Part shown: in pieces, positions 1 to 8,270 of the stretch | Numbering within the stretch: position 1 is the first letter of the stretch | Layout: the number at the start of each line of letters is the position of its first letter | Source: Chloroflexota bacterium | GTDB taxonomy: Bacteria; Chloroflexota; Dehalococcoidia; Lucifugimonadales; JACPQL01 | DNA length: 64,000 nt | Direction: 5' to 3' | Assembly (NCBI GenBank): GCA_016190445.1 | Contig: JACPQL010000023.1 | Location: 25,611-89,610 of the forward strand | The notes under the pieces: generated by a model | What the model was told of the DNA's origin: nothing | Databases searched by the model: none | The model's input: only the letters and a program-made list of their open reading frames with translations | Program-made: the position numbers and the translations under genes

Positions 1-803
1 ACCTGGATAAAGGGCCTGCCACCACCATCGCCAATGGTGGTGACCGTCGGCTCCAGGTAGAGATCGGAGTTGCCTCCTGGCCTGAGAACAAAGTAGACCT
101 CTTTTTCCCTGTTGCCTTGGGAGGGGCTGAGCAGCTTCTCCGCGCCTGAGGCGCCAACCAGTTCAGCCACTGCCCTGCCCCTGAGGTCCTCTGGAGTCGA
201 GCCGAAGATAGCGCCCGCCGCCGGGTTCGAGTCCAGGACAAGGCCACCGTGGTCCAGAACAATCACCGGGACAGGGCTGGACTCGAAAAGGCCACGGTAC
301 TTCATCTCCGAAGACCGCAGGGCAACGGCAGCGAGTTCGGCGCGCCGGTGCGCACTCTTCTCCCGCTCGACTCGCTGTCCCACAAAGACGGCAAGGGCAT
401 CCACGATACCGATCTGAACAACTTCGGCCACGCCCTCCAGGCCCGGATGGAAGACGACGACGTTCGGTATGACAAGAAGCGTGCACCAGGCGGCAGTGGC
501 GACAGAGCCTGTAAAGCCAAAGTTCAGAGCAGCGTACACCACGGGGATGAAGAACATAGAGACAGGTATGAAGGTAAGGCTGTGGAAGTGGCCTGGCACA
601 CTCTGAAGGAGATCGAGACTCTCGACGGCGAAGTGGACTATGCCCACAATCAACACCAGCGCTTGGACGGCCCAGAAGCGCCTGTCCATGAACTGCGGGC
701 GGTATGGGTAAAGCAGGCGCCTAGCTCGTTCGAACCAGGCCAGGATGCCGGGAGCGAGACGGACTGGCGAGGTCTGCGTAGTACCCACGTCGGGCCGGCT
801 CAT
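1..803 (-). CDS. Membrane sensor histidine kinase with PAS domain (3' end outside window)
   Basis: I translated this frame myself because the ORF runs off the left edge. It opens with MSRPDVGTTQ, then shows several hydrophobic segments (about residues 43-62 and 75-115) typical of a membrane input region, a short linker, and a PAS domain from about residue 168 (MKYRGLFESSPVPVIVLD). The kinase core lies outside the window, so the histidine kinase call is inferred from the PAS domain and from the adjoining response regulator. The start codon overlaps the regulator's stop codon in an ATGA, so the two are translationally coupled. The pair diverges from ferredoxin/NrfD cluster A, making it a candidate regulator of that cluster. 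Confidence 0.8.
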   Translation of the reverse strand, partial: MSRPDVGTTQTSPVRLAPGILAWFERARRLLYPYRPQFMDRRFWAVQALVLIVGIVHFAVESLDLLQSVPGHFHSLTFIPVSMFFIPVVYAALNFGFTGSVATAAWCTLLVIPNVVVFHPGLEGVAEVVQIGIVDALAVFVGQRVEREKSAHRRAELAAVALRSSEMKYRGLFESSPVPVIVLDHGGLVLDSNPAAGAIFGSTPEDLRGRAVAELVGASGAEKLLSPSQGNREKEVYFVLRPGGNSDLYLEPTVTTIGDGGGRPFIQ

Positions 804-1477
804 ATTCGCTCCTCTTCCAGGCTGACCCACCGTCGGGAGAGGGCATACAGCACAGCTTCCGTGCGAGAGGAGACACCAAGCTTGGCAAGAATGTTGTTGA
901 AGTGTCCCTCCACGGTGCGAACGCTGATGCCCAGTGTTTCAGCGATGGCCTTGTTCCTGAGGCCCTTCGCCGCCAGCACCACAACCTCACGCTCCCGAGA
1001 GGTGAGCTCCTCTGCCGGACCCTGTTCCACCGCTACGCGGCGGTGCCCCCAGAGCCGGGCCACCTTCACCGCAATAGCGGGGTGGAGGACCGGCTCGCCC
1101 CTGTGGACGCTCCGGACCGCCTCTACCAGCTCATTCGCCCGGGCGGTCTTCAGCAAATACCCTGTGGCGCCAGCCTCCATCAGGGCCAGGATGTAGTCGT
1201 CGTCGTCATAGGCGGTCAGCATCAGTGCTTTGGTCTTGGGGGACTGTTCCCCCATCCGGCGGACCACCTCGATCCCGCTGAGTTTGGGCAACCGGATATC
1301 CAAAATGGCCACGTCCGGCTGGAGGCGCCCCACCAGCTCCAGGGCCTGCTCACCGTCACCGGCCTCCCCCACCACCTCCAGGTCTGGGTGTTGCTCCAGG
1401 ATGCGGCGCGTACCTTCACGCACCAGCGCGTGGTCCTCCGCCAGTACAATCCGGATGGCCGGCACTTTCTCCTCCAA
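800..1477 (-). CDS. NarL/FixJ-family response regulator
   Basis: This 225-residue protein has the usual two-domain layout. The N-terminal receiver domain has the acidic pocket (AEDH), a phospho-acceptor Asp near residue 60 (DVAILDIRLP), the switch Thr (LMLTAY) and the conserved Lys (GYLLK). The C-terminal LuxR-type helix-turn-helix runs from about residue 155 (LTSREREVVVLAAKG) to the end. It is the partner of the PAS kinase encoded immediately downstream with a 4-base overlap. Its targets cannot be read from sequence; the nearest divergent genes are cluster A, so control of that electron-transfer cluster in response to redox state, oxygen or substrate is plausible. Confidence 0.93.
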   Translation of the reverse strand: MEEKVPAIRIVLAEDHALVREGTRRILEQHPDLEVVGEAGDGEQALELVGRLQPDVAILDIRLPKLSGIEVVRRMGEQSPKTKALMLTAYDDDDYILALMEAGATGYLLKTARANELVEAVRSVHRGEPVLHPAIAVKVARLWGHRRVAVEQGPAEELTSREREVVVLAAKGLRNKAIAETLGISVRTVEGHFNNILAKLGVSSRTEAVLYALSRRWVSLEEERI

Positions 1478-1541
1478 TCCTGCGCTTTCATTCTAGCACT
1501 TCAGGACATCGTGGGAGCCGTGCAAGCACCCCTTGAACCAA

Positions 1542-1551
1542 GTGATGTCAC
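1542..1551. promoter_or_regulatory. Short palindrome in the divergent region, possible operator
   Basis: The perfect palindrome GTGATGTCAC lies in the 225-base gap between the response regulator and ferredoxin A. Position and symmetry suit a regulator-binding site, but the site is short and occurs once, so this is only a candidate. I see no confident -35/-10 pair in this gap. Confidence 0.2.
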
Positions 1552-1702
1552 CTTCCCGCAGGCAGGTGTTTCCACCCGCTTCCGATAGGCGCTTCCTCGG
1601 ATGTCGGAATCTGTCGCGTCCCCCATACTGTGGGATGGAAGATTGGCCAGCAGGTGGTCTGATTCCATAGAAGCCTCTGGCTAGAAACGGGCTGTGGAGA
1701 CG

Positions 1703-2629
1703 ATGGACAGACAAGAAAACTATCGCAAGTGGCAGGTGAGCCGTCGGCGACTGCTTAAGTTGGCGGGGGTGGCCGGGGTGGCCGCCGTGGCTGCACCTCT
1801 GTTGCCCACGCTGCTGACCAAAATTGGCGGCGCCTCTGCTGAAAGCGACGGCACTGGGAAGAAGGCGAGCAGGCGCCAGTGGGCCATGGTCATTGACCTG
1901 CGCAAGTGTGAGGGGTGTGTGACCAAGGACCAGGCGCCCCAGTGCATAGAGGGGTGCAACAAGGAGCACTTCGTCCCACAAGGGCAGGAGTGGATCCGGG
2001 TCTTTGAGATGGAGGGCGCAGGGGGCCACAGCTACTTCCTCCCACGCCCGTGCATGCAGTGCGAGAACCCGCCGTGCGTCAAAGTCTGCCCCGTGGGGGC
2101 CACCTACAGGACCCAGGAGGGCATAGTCCTCGTAAACCACGAGCGGTGCATCGGCTGCCGCATGTGCATGGCCGCCTGCCCATATGGGGTGCGGGTCTTC
2201 AACTGGGACCAGCCGGAGAACCCGCCAGGGGCCACCTTCGCTAGCTACAGCCCCGAGTTCCCTATTCCTCACCGGCGAGGCACGGTGGAGAAGTGCATGC
2301 TCTGCGCCCACCGGGTCAAAGACGGCAAGATTCCCGCCTGCGCCGAGGCCTGCCCCATGTACGCCATCTACCTGGGAGACCTGACCGAGGACGTGGCCAC
2401 CAATGGCAAGGAGGTGGTCAAACTCTCCCGCTTCCTGGCGGACACCAACGCCTTCCGCCTGAAGGAGGAGCTGGGGACCCGGCCCCGGGTGTGGTACATC
2501 CCGGGCCACGGCCAGGAGTCTGGCCACACGGTTGATGCGGAGCATCAGCCCATCAAGACGGCGCGCTCCTGGCAGGAGATGGAGGCCACGGATAAGAAGG
2601 CCTCCGCCGAAGATCATGGAGGGCACTAA
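1703..2629 (+). CDS. Tat-exported four-cluster ferredoxin subunit (DmsB/NrfC type), cluster A
   Basis: This is the electron-transfer subunit of a membrane oxidoreductase. The N-terminus carries a twin-arginine signal (SRRRLLKLAG) followed by a hydrophobic stretch, so the protein should be exported folded. Four cysteine groups follow: CEGC with CIEGC, CMQCENPPCVKVC, CIGCRMCMAAC, and CMLC with CAEAC. These give 16 Cys, enough for four [4Fe-4S] clusters. I chose the ATG at 1703 (GGAG just upstream; matches the paralogue's start) over the track's GTG at 1694. The stop overlaps the NrfD start (TAATG). No molybdopterin catalytic gene is beside it. Its closest relative here is the cluster B ferredoxin at 9597. 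Confidence 0.9.
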   Translation: MDRQENYRKWQVSRRRLLKLAGVAGVAAVAAPLLPTLLTKIGGASAESDGTGKKASRRQWAMVIDLRKCEGCVTKDQAPQCIEGCNKEHFVPQGQEWIRVFEMEGAGGHSYFLPRPCMQCENPPCVKVCPVGATYRTQEGIVLVNHERCIGCRMCMAACPYGVRVFNWDQPENPPGATFASYSPEFPIPHRRGTVEKCMLCAHRVKDGKIPACAEACPMYAIYLGDLTEDVATNGKEVVKLSRFLADTNAFRLKEELGTRPRVWYIPGHGQESGHTVDAEHQPIKTARSWQEMEATDKKASAEDHGGH

Positions 2630-3996
2630 TGGAACCTGGTGCTGAGCAAAGACTAGAGGAGGTGGCTCTCCGCCCCCTTACTCATACATCTCGTGGTTGG
2701 TACCTGTGGCTGGGCCTTCTGCTCCTTCTCACCGGCGGCGGCTTCTGGGCCTACTCCACCCAGCTCCAGAGAGGGCTGGCCGCCACCGGAATGCGCGACA
2801 CGGTGGTCTGGGGCCTCTATATCTCCAACTTTGTCTTTTTCAGCGGTGTCAGCATGGCGGGCACCTTTGTCTCCGCCATACTGCGCATCACCGGCGCCGA
2901 GTGGCGTCGGCCTCTCACTCGCGTAGCGGAGCTCACCACCGTCTCTGCCCTGCTGATGACCGCCCTTATGCCGGCGGTGGACATGGGCCGCCCTGACCGC
3001 CTTCTCAACCTGCTCAAGTACGGGCGCCTGGAGTCGCCCCTGATCTGGGACATCCTTGTAATCCCCACGTACCTGACGGCCAGCGCCATCTACCTGTACC
3101 TGTTCCTGATACCGGACGCAGCGGTGCTGCGTGACCGCCTGAAGGGGAAGGCCTCCTGGCTCCGCCAGCGTCTCTACTCCATGGTGGCTGTTGGCTGGCA
3201 TGGCCGGCCGGAGCAGCGGCGGCGGCTGGAGATCGGCGGCGGCGTCATGATGCTCCTGGTCATTCCCATCGGCGTGGCCACCCACTCGGTGGTCTCCTGG
3301 ATCTTCGGCATGACCTATCGCGCCGGATGGAACAGCACCATCTTTGCCCCGTACTTCGCCGTCGGCGCCCTCTACTCCGGCATGGCCATGCTCATCACCA
3401 TCATGATCGTCTTCCGCCGGGTGTACCACCTGGAGGAGTACTTCACGGAGAAGCACTTCCGCTATCTGAGCTACATGCTGGTGGCCTTCGGCGTCATCTA
3501 CCTCTACTTCTCCATCGCCGAGTACCTGACCGTCTCCTACAAGCTGGAGGGCGGAGAAAAGCTCCTCCTCACCGAGCTCTTCTTTGGACGGTATAGCTAT
3601 CTTGTATGGCCAGGCTTCCTGCTTGGGCAGATACTTCCCCTTCTGGTGGCCCTCCGGTGGGCGCGCGCCCTACCCATCCTCTTCACCCTCACCATCCTGG
3701 TGAACGCGGGCATGTGGATCAAGCGGTACATCATCGTCGTGCCCACCCTGGCCAATCCGCTCATGCCCTACGAGTGGGGCGTGTACACCCCCACCTGGGT
3801 GGAATTGGCCATCACCGCGGCCTCCTTCGGGGGCTTTGCCCTGATCATCACACTCTTCGCCAAGCTCTTCCCCATCATCTCCGTTTGGGAGATGACCGAG
3901 GGCGCAGAGATAGCCGCTGCGAAGGAGGAGCCAGGGAGCGCGGCCGCACGGCCGGCAACGCTCGCAGCGCAGTCAGGAGGCCACGGCAATGACTAG
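2629..3996 (+). CDS. NrfD/PsrC-family integral membrane subunit, cluster A
   Basis: A 455-residue, very hydrophobic protein with about ten predicted membrane helices, longer than the eight-helix minimum of the family. NrfD/PsrC proteins bind menaquinone or menaquinol at the membrane and exchange electrons with a partner four-cluster ferredoxin, which is encoded directly upstream with a one-base overlap. Features shared with the cluster B paralogue include MDMGRPDR versus IDLGRPDR and the THSVVSWIF versus HTVVSWIF segment. With no catalytic subunit nearby, I infer that it passes quinol electrons through the ferredoxin to the cupredoxin or cytochrome c encoded downstream, but direction and coupling are unknown. 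Confidence 0.9.
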   Translation: MEPGAEQRLEEVALRPLTHTSRGWYLWLGLLLLLTGGGFWAYSTQLQRGLAATGMRDTVVWGLYISNFVFFSGVSMAGTFVSAILRITGAEWRRPLTRVAELTTVSALLMTALMPAVDMGRPDRLLNLLKYGRLESPLIWDILVIPTYLTASAIYLYLFLIPDAAVLRDRLKGKASWLRQRLYSMVAVGWHGRPEQRRRLEIGGGVMMLLVIPIGVATHSVVSWIFGMTYRAGWNSTIFAPYFAVGALYSGMAMLITIMIVFRRVYHLEEYFTEKHFRYLSYMLVAFGVIYLYFSIAEYLTVSYKLEGGEKLLLTELFFGRYSYLVWPGFLLGQILPLLVALRWARALPILFTLTILVNAGMWIKRYIIVVPTLANPLMPYEWGVYTPTWVELAITAASFGGFALIITLFAKLFPIISVWEMTEGAEIAAAKEEPGSAAARPATLAAQSGGHGND

Positions 3997-4948
3997 ATTG
4001 TACCGCCAAGCAGTGAGGTGCCTCGCCGTCCTGGCGGCCCTGCTGCTGGCACTGGCGCCACTGGGCCTGGCCCACGGCCAGACCGAGCCGGTGAAGATCA
4101 GGGTGGAGGTCAACGACCGCGGCTTCCAGGGCACCCCCGGCGACTTCACCATCGAGGTGGAGCAGGGCCAGCTCGTGGAGCTCACCTTCGTCTGGGCCCA
4201 CCAGGGCTACATCCACGACGAGCACATCATGGTCCTCAGCGGATACAACCTGGAGTGGGAGAAGATAAGCTCTGAGCAACGGGAGGCCACTCTCCAGTTC
4301 ATTGCCGACAAGGCTGGGACCTTCGACTTCAAGTGTGACCTCGACTGCGAGGTCCACGACTACCTCCAGAAAGGACACCTTAAGGTCGGCAAGGGTGGAG
4401 GCGGCGCTGCTGCCTTTACTCCCACCACACTCACCGTTACCCCCTCCTCCTGGGCAACAGCAGGGGATCCCATCACTCTGACGACCGTCCTCACAGACGA
4501 CAAGGGCGCACCCGTCGCCAAGGCAGATGTGCGCTTCTTCCTGCGCACTGACTTTGCCGGGACCGAGGACGCCATGGAGATAGGCATCGTCAAGACCGAC
4601 ACCAACGGGGTGGCCTTCCTGGACTTCAGGCCCGTCCTTTCGGCCCAGCAGCAGACCATCATCGCTCGCTTCGACGGCAAGGGCATCTACGGCGAGAGCG
4701 GGCAGAGTATAGAGGTCCAGCAGATTGGCGTGCCTGCTCCGGCCTACTCCATGGAGCCCGTGGGCCTCGGTCCCGCGAGCAAGTGGGCCCCTGCGGTGCA
4801 GGTCCAGGAGGCTGCCGCACCCGGCCTCGACCCTGTCCGCTATTGGGCCCAGGTGGCGCTGGCGATGATCATCCTCTCGGTCTGGGCCACCTTTGGCTTC
4901 GTCCTGTACCAGGCACTGGGCGTGGCGCGTGTTCGCGCCAGGAGGTGA
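3989..4948 (+). CDS. Cupredoxin plus Ig-like domain protein with C-terminal membrane anchor, cluster A
   Basis: This 319-residue protein starts inside the end of the NrfD gene (8-base overlap). A signal peptide ends around residue 30. A cupredoxin domain follows (about 32-130), with a candidate His ligand in the HQGYIHDEH region and a loop CDLDCEVH. That loop combines the C-x3-C spacing of CuA sites with the Cys-x2-His of blue copper proteins, and the expected axial Met is absent. An Ig-like domain spans about 140-250, and one membrane helix (about 285-310) anchors the C-terminus. It probably accepts electrons in the periplasm from the ferredoxin/NrfD pair. Copper binding is predicted from motifs only. 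Confidence 0.8.
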   Translation: MTRLYRQAVRCLAVLAALLLALAPLGLAHGQTEPVKIRVEVNDRGFQGTPGDFTIEVEQGQLVELTFVWAHQGYIHDEHIMVLSGYNLEWEKISSEQREATLQFIADKAGTFDFKCDLDCEVHDYLQKGHLKVGKGGGGAAAFTPTTLTVTPSSWATAGDPITLTTVLTDDKGAPVAKADVRFFLRTDFAGTEDAMEIGIVKTDTNGVAFLDFRPVLSAQQQTIIARFDGKGIYGESGQSIEVQQIGVPAPAYSMEPVGLGPASKWAPAVQVQEAAAPGLDPVRYWAQVALAMIILSVWATFGFVLYQALGVARVRARR

Positions 4949-5019
4949 GTGCAAGCATGCGTTGAACGCAGTCCGGCTCCCACAGCCCTGCCCAAAAGAG
5001 ATTCCATGAGGAGGTAAAC

Positions 5020-5892
5020 ATGGCCCACAAGAGAGATATCTGGAAGCTGGCCGCCTTTGGCCTGCTGGTTCTGGCCCTAGCGGTGGTGGTGGCCTGTGGC
5101 GGAGTCTCCCAGACGGAATTCGACGCTGCCAAGAAAGATGCTGCGGACCAGGCCCAGAAGGCAGCGGCCCTCCAGCAGCAGCTCTCCTCCAACATCCAGC
5201 AGCTCTCGCAGCTCCAGCAGCAGGTTGCCGCCAAGGAGGGGGATGTCAAGAAAGCCCAGGACCAGCTTGCTGCCAAGGAGAAGGAGCTTGACGACCTTCA
5301 GAAGGCAGCAGGGAAGTTGGCAGGTGCCACTGTCCTTCAGTACTCGAAGATAGTGCCCACACCTACACCTCGGCCCACCCCCACGCCGCTCCCGGCGGGC
5401 GTCACGCCTCCACCTGCGGCCAAACCGGATGCTGCGTTCCTCAACGAGGTGCTCCCCTTCGCCATCTACGCGGAGACCCTCGGGACCACGAGCGTCAGCA
5501 AGTACGGGTACGCCGCCTACGGCTACAATGAGTTCTCTCTGTGTAATCCACAAGCGATATTCAATCGTGGCAGCAAGCTCGTCTGGCGATTTGAGGTCAT
5601 AGATACCTCCACAGGGAAGCGCATCACCAGCGAGGAGGGCGCCACAGTCAAGGTCAAGGTGCCAGGCATTGACGCCATGACGGCGCGGTATTCCAAGCGG
5701 GCTGGCGTAGGGCCATGGACATGGGCTGTGGGCTGGGACATCCCCCCGGACTACCCCCTGGGTTCCCTGGACTGGTCCATCACCGTTGCCACCAAGGATG
5801 GGCGCAATTATGAGTGGAGGCCGCCCTTCGTAAACAAGCCCGGGACAGAGACCTCCCGGCCGGAGGATAGCCGGGTCCAGATAGTCCCGTAA
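5020..5892 (+). CDS. Coiled-coil lipoprotein with conserved C-terminal domain, cluster A
   Basis: The protein has a lipoprotein signal with lipobox VVACGG, so it should be lipid-anchored on the outer face of the membrane. A Gln/Lys/Ala-rich coiled coil (about residues 35-105) is followed by a Pro/Thr linker (TPTPRPTPTP) and a globular C-terminal domain with WRFEV.DTSTGKR and GPWTWAVGWD. The same architecture and motifs recur in the cluster B protein at 13358. I do not recognise the C-terminal domain; beta-rich sequence suggests an extracellular binding or scaffold role. A strong hairpin follows the stop codon. Confidence 0.75.
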   Translation: MAHKRDIWKLAAFGLLVLALAVVVACGGVSQTEFDAAKKDAADQAQKAAALQQQLSSNIQQLSQLQQQVAAKEGDVKKAQDQLAAKEKELDDLQKAAGKLAGATVLQYSKIVPTPTPRPTPTPLPAGVTPPPAAKPDAAFLNEVLPFAIYAETLGTTSVSKYGYAAYGYNEFSLCNPQAIFNRGSKLVWRFEVIDTSTGKRITSEEGATVKVKVPGIDAMTARYSKRAGVGPWTWAVGWDIPPDYPLGSLDWSITVATKDGRNYEWRPPFVNKPGTETSRPEDSRVQIVP

Positions 5893-5906
5893 CGTCATAT
5901 ACCGAG

Positions 5907-5940
5907 CCCTGAGGGGGAGGAGAGCACCTCCCCCTCAGGG
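5907..5940 (+). terminator. Strong hairpin after the cluster A coiled-coil lipoprotein gene
   Basis: A perfect 14-bp stem (CCCTGAGGGGGAGG and its complement) with a 6-base loop sits 14 bases after the stop codon. No clear U-tract follows, so it may be a partial terminator or an mRNA-end stabiliser. A different-sequence hairpin occupies the equivalent position in cluster B. Confidence 0.6.
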
Positions 5941-6039
5941 GGATAGAAGCCTTCGGCATTGGTAGACCCAGGCCAAGGCATAGACACTAGGTCACAGACT
6001 GTGGGCAATATACGGTCAGTAGAAAGGAAATGGTAATCC

Positions 6040-7620
6040 ATGGGTCGCGCACATCATCGAAAGCTCAGGCGGATGAACATAGTGGTGCCCTGGCTGGCTA
6101 TCGTGGTCCTGGTGGGACTGCTGGCGGCGTGTACCGGCGAGCAGGCGCAGCCTACTCCTACCCCGACCACTGCACCGACCGCTACTGCGCCCGCAACGCC
6201 TACCAACCCCACGCCAACTCCAACGCCTGTTCCTCTGAAGTTGCTTAAGACCTCCCCTGAAACGGGCCCCATAGGCACGGCATTCACCGTCACTGGCGAA
6301 GGGCTGCCCGCTGGCAAGCAGGTGGAGTTTGTCTGGGTCACATGGGACGGCTCCTATGTTACCAACGTCACCGCCAATGACGCCCGATTCGGGGAGCGAA
6401 AGTTTGTGACGAAGCGGGTCCCAATGAAGACCGCCGGAGTCAATGCCCAGGGTCAGGTGTCGGTGGCCCTCACCGCCCCCGAGGACTATGGTGAGGTGCA
6501 CGATATTTACGCCGTGATGGACGGGGCGGACGTAGGCAAGGCAGGGTTCCGCATTGCCCGCAACGCTACCATATCCCCCACCAGCGGCCCTGTGGGCACC
6601 CCTATCACCATCACAGTGAAGGGACTCGCAACGGGCGCCTATGTCAATACCATGGCCATCCGCTATGACAACAAATACACGGGCTTCGTGTCAGCGGTCA
6701 CTACCCGTGGCAGCGCCACCTTTCAGATACGAGCAGCCGGCCCTGTAGGAGAGCGCGTCATCCAACTCACGGCGGCCAGCCCTGGCGTGCCATTTCTCAA
6801 CGTACAGCAGTCAGGCACAAAGAGTGTCCCCAACATGGACTTGAAGTTCACCTTCAATGTTACTGAAGGCTCGCCAGTTCCAGCTCCCAGCATAGAGTGG
6901 CCAACCCCCAACCGTATTAATAGGCTGAGCGATGCTATCCCCAAGACCGTCACGGCGCCGAGCATCTCAGCCAAGCTTGAACCTGCCATCGGCCCGACCC
7001 TGACCCAAACAACTCTGCGTGCTAGCGGGCTGTCCCCCAACACTGAGGTAGAGCTGCTTTGGGTAACCGGCCGGGGTAGCGACGCTCTGGGGACTAGGTA
7101 TCTGGCCGAGATACCGATCCGAAAGGCTACCAGTGGTGCCGATGGCTCCCTCACTGCTCCGTTCCAGATCACCGACGACCGGGGCGGCTGGCAAGCGGTA
7201 AAAATAGTCCAAGGGGATAAAGTGTTAGCGGAGGTCCCCTTCTACCTGGAGCGCAGCATCGTGGGGGTGGGGGTGACCCCTCAGCGAGTAAAGGCCGGCG
7301 AGACCTTTACGGTGAATATCAAGGGCGCTGGCTGGACGCAGTTGGACAAAGGCGTCGCCGTGACCTACGACAACGCTTACATCGGCTACGCATGCGGCGT
7401 AACCAGCAGCGGTGACATCACAATGTACCTGGTAGCCACTGGGGAGCCTGGGATTCACCTGATTGACCTGTACCCCATGATCTACCACGACAAAAACGAC
7501 CCAACCCCGGAGTTCTGGAACTATGAGTTGCCCCAGTTGACAGCCCTGGATGATCAGCCTGGCCTGGCACTGGGATATGGGCTGCCCATCATGCGCCTGG
7601 CGGTGGAGGTTGTGAAGTAA
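6040..7620 (+). CDS. Multi-domain TIG/IPT-like surface lipoprotein, cluster A
   Basis: A 526-residue lipoprotein (lipobox LLAAC, then a Thr/Pro-rich linker). It contains repeated Ig-like TIG/IPT modules marked by phrases such as TSPETGPIGTAFTVTGEGLP, SPTSGPVGTPITITVKGL, LEPAIGPTLTQTTLRASGL and VTPQRVKAGETFTVNIKG. TIG modules usually serve cell-surface adhesion or scaffolding. The C-terminus ends in GYGLPIMRLAVEVVK. The protein aligns along its length with 14308-15897 in cluster B. No cofactor motif is visible, so I infer a structural role holding the periplasmic electron-transfer proteins or binding an extracellular partner. The function is not proven. Confidence 0.78.
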   Translation: MGRAHHRKLRRMNIVVPWLAIVVLVGLLAACTGEQAQPTPTPTTAPTATAPATPTNPTPTPTPVPLKLLKTSPETGPIGTAFTVTGEGLPAGKQVEFVWVTWDGSYVTNVTANDARFGERKFVTKRVPMKTAGVNAQGQVSVALTAPEDYGEVHDIYAVMDGADVGKAGFRIARNATISPTSGPVGTPITITVKGLATGAYVNTMAIRYDNKYTGFVSAVTTRGSATFQIRAAGPVGERVIQLTAASPGVPFLNVQQSGTKSVPNMDLKFTFNVTEGSPVPAPSIEWPTPNRINRLSDAIPKTVTAPSISAKLEPAIGPTLTQTTLRASGLSPNTEVELLWVTGRGSDALGTRYLAEIPIRKATSGADGSLTAPFQITDDRGGWQAVKIVQGDKVLAEVPFYLERSIVGVGVTPQRVKAGETFTVNIKGAGWTQLDKGVAVTYDNAYIGYACGVTSSGDITMYLVATGEPGIHLIDLYPMIYHDKNDPTPEFWNYELPQLTALDDQPGLALGYGLPIMRLAVEVVK

Positions 7621-7630
7621 GAGAACCAAG

Positions 7631-8167
7631 ATGCTCCACGGCGCGGGCGTGAAGGAGGCGGTGGTATCCTGGTTGCCTCTACGTGTGGTAGAGGGCCGCA
7701 AAAGGTCCATCGGGGTTCTGGGCACAGCAGCCATTGTCTTCTCTGCTTTGATAGGGCTATCTGTAGCTTGCGGGGGTCGCACGGGGGGAGGAGCTATTCT
7801 CCCACCGGCGACCCCCGCCTCCGCAGCGGCCCCGACTCCCACGCCCGTGGCGTTGAGGCTGCTCAAAGTCAGCCCCGAGGAGGGGGCCGCCGGCACAGCC
7901 ATAACTGTTACGGGAGATAGTCTGCCTCCTGGCAAGGTTGTGGAACTCGTGTGGGCAGCAAGGATGGACGATAGCGAGATGAAGCACGAGCGCTTCTCCG
8001 TCGGCAGCCCAGTTGCTGACGCCACAGGTGAGTTCACTGCATCCGTCACAGCCATGGCCATATCGGACCACTGCGAGCTCTATGACATTTATGCCGTTGT
8101 AGAAGGGGAGGCGCTCGCCAAAGGTGGCTTCCGCGTGCCGCAACCAGGGGGTTCACCCTTATTCTGA
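7631..8167 (+). CDS. Shortened TIG/IPT lipoprotein, third paralogue
   Basis: A 178-residue ORF with lipobox LSVACGG, a Thr/Pro linker and a single TIG-like module (LRLLKVSPEEGAAGTAITVTG) corresponding to the first module of the long TIG lipoproteins. It ends at PQPGGSPLF, where the longer paralogues continue for about 350 residues. DNA matching the last codons of those paralogues survives downstream at 8209-8270. I therefore read this as the remaining 5' part of a former full-length gene, shortened by internal deletion. It may still give a functional one-domain lipoprotein. It starts 10 bases after the previous stop codon. Confidence 0.6.
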   Translation: MLHGAGVKEAVVSWLPLRVVEGRKRSIGVLGTAAIVFSALIGLSVACGGRTGGGAILPPATPASAAAPTPTPVALRLLKVSPEEGAAGTAITVTGDSLPPGKVVELVWAARMDDSEMKHERFSVGSPVADATGEFTASVTAMAISDHCELYDIYAVVEGEALAKGGFRVPQPGGSPLF

Positions 8168-8181
8168 CCTATCCCTAAGTA

Positions 8182-8199
8182 GGGTGCCGGTAGGCACCC
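8182..8199. other. Small hairpin inside the TIG deletion scar
   Basis: GGGTGCC, a GGTA loop and GGCACCC form a 7-bp perfect stem between the shortened TIG gene and its relic tail. There is no T-tract. Confidence 0.35.
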
Positions 8200-8208
8200 C
8201 ATTATTAC

Positions 8209-8270
8209 CCCGGCCTAGAGCCGGGATACAACCTGCCCATCTTCCGCCCGGGGTAGAAGTGGTGGAGTAG
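8209..8270 (+). pseudogene. Relic of a TIG lipoprotein C-terminus
   Basis: Read in the right frame this stretch encodes PGLEPGYNLPIFRPG. It matches the C-terminal coding sequence of the cluster B TIG gene (PSLGLGYNLPIFRLAVEVVP). A one-base deletion after CGCCCGGGG breaks the frame; restoring one base gives EVVE and a TAG stop. That TAG overlaps the GTG start of the following cytochrome gene (TAGTG), so the original end-to-start junction seems preserved. The relic has no coding capacity of its own. The comparison was made by eye, but the shared run TACAACCTGCCCAT is hard to explain by chance. Confidence 0.7.

Noticed and set aside
249-1196. 315-residue plus-strand ORF
   Set aside because: It is antisense to the sensor kinase and response regulator, whose frames carry clear domains; a high-GC shadow.
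1493-2626. 377-residue minus-strand ORF opposite ferredoxin A
   Set aside because: No domain pattern; it mirrors the ferredoxin codons. The same applies to 3875-4954, 14443-15834, 49109-50329, 51940-53022 and 60918-62300.
1703-4948. Polysulfide, DMSO or tetrathionate reductase operon
   Set aside because: Ferredoxin and NrfD fit, but no molybdopterin catalytic subunit is encoded within reach on either side.
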